Assembly (NCBI GenBank): GCA_043772945.1
Contig: JAYVFR010000006.1
Location: 1 to 43,787 of the forward strand
DNA: 43,787 bases
Reading direction: 5' to 3'
From: JAYVFR01 sp043772945
GTDB lineage: Bacteria > Patescibacteriota > JACMRA01
Below are positions 41,961 to 43,787 of this stretch, piece by piece (within the stretch, counting starts at the first letter, position 1; the number at the start of each line of letters is the position of its first letter). Made by a program: the position numbers and the translations under genes. The notes beneath the pieces are model-generated. The model did not search any database. It was not told the DNA's origin and was given only the letters and a program-made list of their open reading frames with translations.

Positions 41961-42716
41961 CTAATCCAATATCAAAGTTTCTTCTTTTAACTCTTTCAAA
42001 ATTTTCTCAGCCTCTAAATCCTTGCCACTCTGCCCTTGAAAATAAATTTTAATTCCTTTATTTAGATAAGCAGTTTGCTTTAGACTATCTGCAACCTCAT
42101 TTAAATTGAACTCTACCGTTTCAAAAATTGTTGAATCAGGAATAAAACTCACAACAGTTCCTGTTTTTTTCCAAACTATTAAATCCATTAATTCTGGGTA
42201 TTTACTAGCAAGTAAACTCTCTGGAAATGATTGTAATTCCCCCATAACTTTACCTTTGCTAAATTCCATGTAATGAATTTTTTCATCTCGCAATACCCAG
42301 ACTTGCATCTTAATTGAGAGAGCATTTACAACCGAAGCTCCAACTCCATGAAGCCCTCCAGCAAATTGATAGTTGGCCTGGTCAAATTTACCTCCAGCAT
42401 GCAAGACAGTCATAATTGTCTCTAAGGCACTTTTGCCAGTTTTGGTGTGAGTGTCTGTTGGAATTCCACGCCCATCGTCAGCTACGTAAACAACAGTGTT
42501 TTGATTATCAATTGAAACTTTGATCTGCTTAGCATGACCCGCCATAAATTCATCAACGGAATTGTCCAAAATTTCTCCAATACACCTATGCAAACCATCC
42601 TTTCCTGTATTCCCAATATACATTCCAGGACGTTTACGCACAGCCTCCAACCCCTCTAAAACTGTGATATTGCTTGCACCATAATTGCTGTTATTTGCTG
42701 CTTGTGTTATAGTCAT
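41961..42716 (-). CDS. gyrB: DNA gyrase subunit B, ATPase domain only
   Basis: A 251-residue protein covering just the GHKL ATPase domain of GyrB/ParE: LEAVRKRPGMYIGNT, EILDNSVDEFMAGHA (with the catalytic Glu), DDGRGIP and GGLHGVGASVVNALS. It ends at TAG after YLNKGIKIYFQGQ and a Lys/Glu-rich tail, where a full GyrB continues with the transducer and Toprim domains (another 400-550 residues). The downstream 93 bp and the next gene hold no continuation in any frame. The ATP-site residues are intact, so it may be half of a split gyrase or a stand-alone paralogue. Confidence 0.88.
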   Translation of the reverse strand: MTITQAANNSNYGASNITVLEGLEAVRKRPGMYIGNTGKDGLHRCIGEILDNSVDEFMAGHAKQIKVSIDNQNTVVYVADDGRGIPTDTHTKTGKSALETIMTVLHAGGKFDQANYQFAGGLHGVGASVVNALSIKMQVWVLRDEKIHYMEFSKGKVMGELQSFPESLLASKYPELMDLIVWKKTGTVVSFIPDSTIFETVEFNLNEVADSLKQTAYLNKGIKIYFQGQSGKDLEAEKILKELKEETLILD

Positions 42717-42745
42717 AATAATAAATTGAATTAGACTGCTTTTTT

Positions 42746-42751
42746 TGTCAA
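42746..42751 (-). promoter_or_regulatory. -35 element before gyrB
   Basis: TTGACA on the minus strand 30 bp before the ATG. The expected -10 (CAATTT or ATTTAT, at 17-19 bp) is weak and would place transcription start almost at the ATG, as for valS. Confidence 0.35.
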
Positions 42752-42769
42752 AACCTTATTAAAGTTAAT

Positions 42770-42795
42770 AAAAAAAACCTAGAAATTAATCTAGG
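42770..42795 (-). terminator. Terminator for the 58-aa minus-strand ORF
   Basis: Stem CCTAGA/TCTAGG, loop of six, and a run of eight T on the minus strand. It separates the small ORF at 42823-42999 from the gyrB promoter. Confidence 0.65.
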
Positions 42796-42822
42796 AGAGA
42801 GATTTGCAACAATAACTAGAAG

Positions 42823-42999
42823 CTATTCAACGAGTTTTAGAGGAGAGAAATGGTGAGCAGCTACAGCATAAGTTACCACAACTTCATTATTCACTTCTTT
42901 TTTATTTGCTAAATACTGAGCTATTTTGAACAAGGTAGCACCTAAACCAAGAGGATCTTTAAGAAAATGTTTTTGAGCGTCTGAAACTGTATCTAACAC
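42823..42999 (-). CDS. Small orphan protein, about 58 aa
   Basis: A GTG-started frame, closed upstream by a stop, reading LDTVSDAQKHFLKDPLGLGA and later VVVTYAVAAHHFSPLKLVE before TAG. The composition is protein-like and a terminator follows the stop at a fitting distance. No family recognised. It may also be the tail of a decayed gene, since the start codon is weak. Confidence 0.45.
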   Translation of the reverse strand: MLDTVSDAQKHFLKDPLGLGATLFKIAQYLANKKEVNNEVVVTYAVAAHHFSPLKLVE

Positions 43000-43128
43000 A
43001 AAATTCTGCTTTTGACAAAGATTTTATCAAATTTCACAGAGCATAGGTTGACGAGGTAGTTGAAATGATTTTATTTTGCGTCTGATATATTTTTCCAAGA
43101 TATTTTTAGTTTATCTTAGTTTATTTTT

Positions 43129-43787
43129 ATGTATAAAACGCTGGATGGATTTGTTACAATCCCTAAATTAGAAATACAACCTAACTTGAATACTCTAGAG
43201 TCTAATTCACAAGCAAATACTAAAAATAATAACCAGTTACCTAAAATTCCATTCGAAGAAGTAACTAATAACCAAATTCAAGGAGATGGAAATAATGTTA
43301 ATTTAAACAGTCATGCAGAGACGGCTGAAGTAACTGGAATAGCATCTGATACTTTTAACATTGACTACAGCGATTATGATTACTCTAATATTATCCAAAT
43401 TAAAAATGATTTGTTTGTAAAGCTAAATAGCGAATATGGTAGTCAAATTCAGATAACTACCCAAGCAGATTTATTCGATCAAGCTTCGGTATTTAGAAAT
43501 ACGAGGGAGCGGGATCAAGAATTTGCCCAAATCAGTCGCTACAAAAAAACTTGGTATCAAAAATTAGGTGATTTAACGAAAGTCAAGATTTATGAGGGGA
43601 ACTTCGTGCTTTATCGTCCTTTCCCTGTAATTGTTTGGAACACAATGAAGAACTTAAGTCGTAACAATACAGTTCTTTGGTTTTTATTTGGGTTTTTGTT
43701 TATTTTAACTATAAGTTTTCAAATTAAACTTGCTAAAGCCTCGCCTATAATTAATTATATCTCAGCCGAGAAACAGCTAACTCTTTG
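43129..43787 (+). CDS. Single-span membrane protein, 3'-truncated by window
   Basis: The frame is open from ATG 43129 (leader TTATTTTT, as for other core genes) to the window end, 219 codons. Residues 1-85 are polar and Asn/Gln-rich, residues 85-180 look folded (IIQIKNDLFVKLNSEYGSQI, TWYQKLGDLTKVKIYEGNF), and a membrane segment follows at about 184-202 (VLWFLFGFLFILTISF). The C-terminal part is outside the window. Not recognised. Confidence 0.65.
   Translation, partial: MYKTLDGFVTIPKLEIQPNLNTLESNSQANTKNNNQLPKIPFEEVTNNQIQGDGNNVNLNSHAETAEVTGIASDTFNIDYSDYDYSNIIQIKNDLFVKLNSEYGSQIQITTQADLFDQASVFRNTRERDQEFAQISRYKKTWYQKLGDLTKVKIYEGNFVLYRPFPVIVWNTMKNLSRNNTVLWFLFGFLFILTISFQIKLAKASPIINYISAEKQLTL

Overview
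The window comes from an AT-rich bacterium with a small, rearranged genome, most likely a Patescibacteria (Candidate Phyla Radiation) member. The reasons are short core proteins, a membrane protein of a type common in that radiation (13168-14493), shuffled ribosomal genes, many orphan small genes, and core genes whose starts are preceded by A/T-rich leaders without a Shine-Dalgarno motif. The standard code fits: TGA ends the permease at 8933 and conserved genes read through cleanly. The phylum cannot be fixed from this sequence alone.

Layout. 1-3403: the end of a type III methyltransferase gene, an unknown gene and a full res gene, followed by a GC-rich transposase-like scrap. 3672-8155 (minus): a coupled exopolysaccharide set, namely a GH26-like anchored protein that appears catalytically dead, a GT-C-like membrane protein and a cellulose-synthase-like GT2. 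8156-8932 has no intact gene. 8933-12567 (minus): an APC permease and a ribonucleotide-reductase-like protein that has lost the catalytic cysteine motif. 12701-15428 (plus): a type II mannose-6-phosphate isomerase cupin, a T4SS-associated-type membrane protein and a lone rplB. 15551-19988 (minus): rplV-rplW-rpsB-rpmG-rpmI-smpB, then the C-terminal half of a UvrD-type helicase-nuclease and two small orphans. 20166-20855: tRNA-Pro and an RRM protein. 21336-23364 (plus): a CTP-synthase-domain/HAM1 fusion followed by a frameshifted guanylate-kinase-like gene. 23399-25852 (mostly minus): an NTF2-like protein, a holin-type membrane protein, a zinc-ribbon protein, efp and tRNA-Val. 26038-27459: a secreted Ser-rich protein and an orphan. 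27473-31610 (minus): valS with a GNAT domain inside it, plus a RecO-like protein. 32154-33537 (minus): pth and uppP. 34012-37692 (minus): thrS with a Nudix domain inside it, a phosphoribosyltransferase and a HAD protein. 37704-42716 (minus): MAPEG, clpC, a secreted protein and a gyrB reduced to its ATPase domain. The right edge holds a small orphan and a truncated single-span membrane protein.

The most unusual theme is rearranged enzyme architecture. Two editing aminoacyl-tRNA synthetases each carry a complete foreign enzyme domain at an internal position (GNAT in ValRS, Nudix in ThrRS). A CTP synthase synthetase domain has exchanged its glutaminase for a house-cleaning NTP pyrophosphatase. 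Three large enzymes (NrdJ-like, UvrD-like, GyrB) appear only as halves.

A second theme is small local duplications: the zinc-ribbon 3' end, the tRNA-Val 3' end, the HAD 5' end and a 30-bp in-frame tandem. A third is a recurring promoter form, TTGACA-N17/18 followed by a -10 such as TTACTA, TTACAT or TATGAA, which in front of valS predicts an almost leaderless mRNA.
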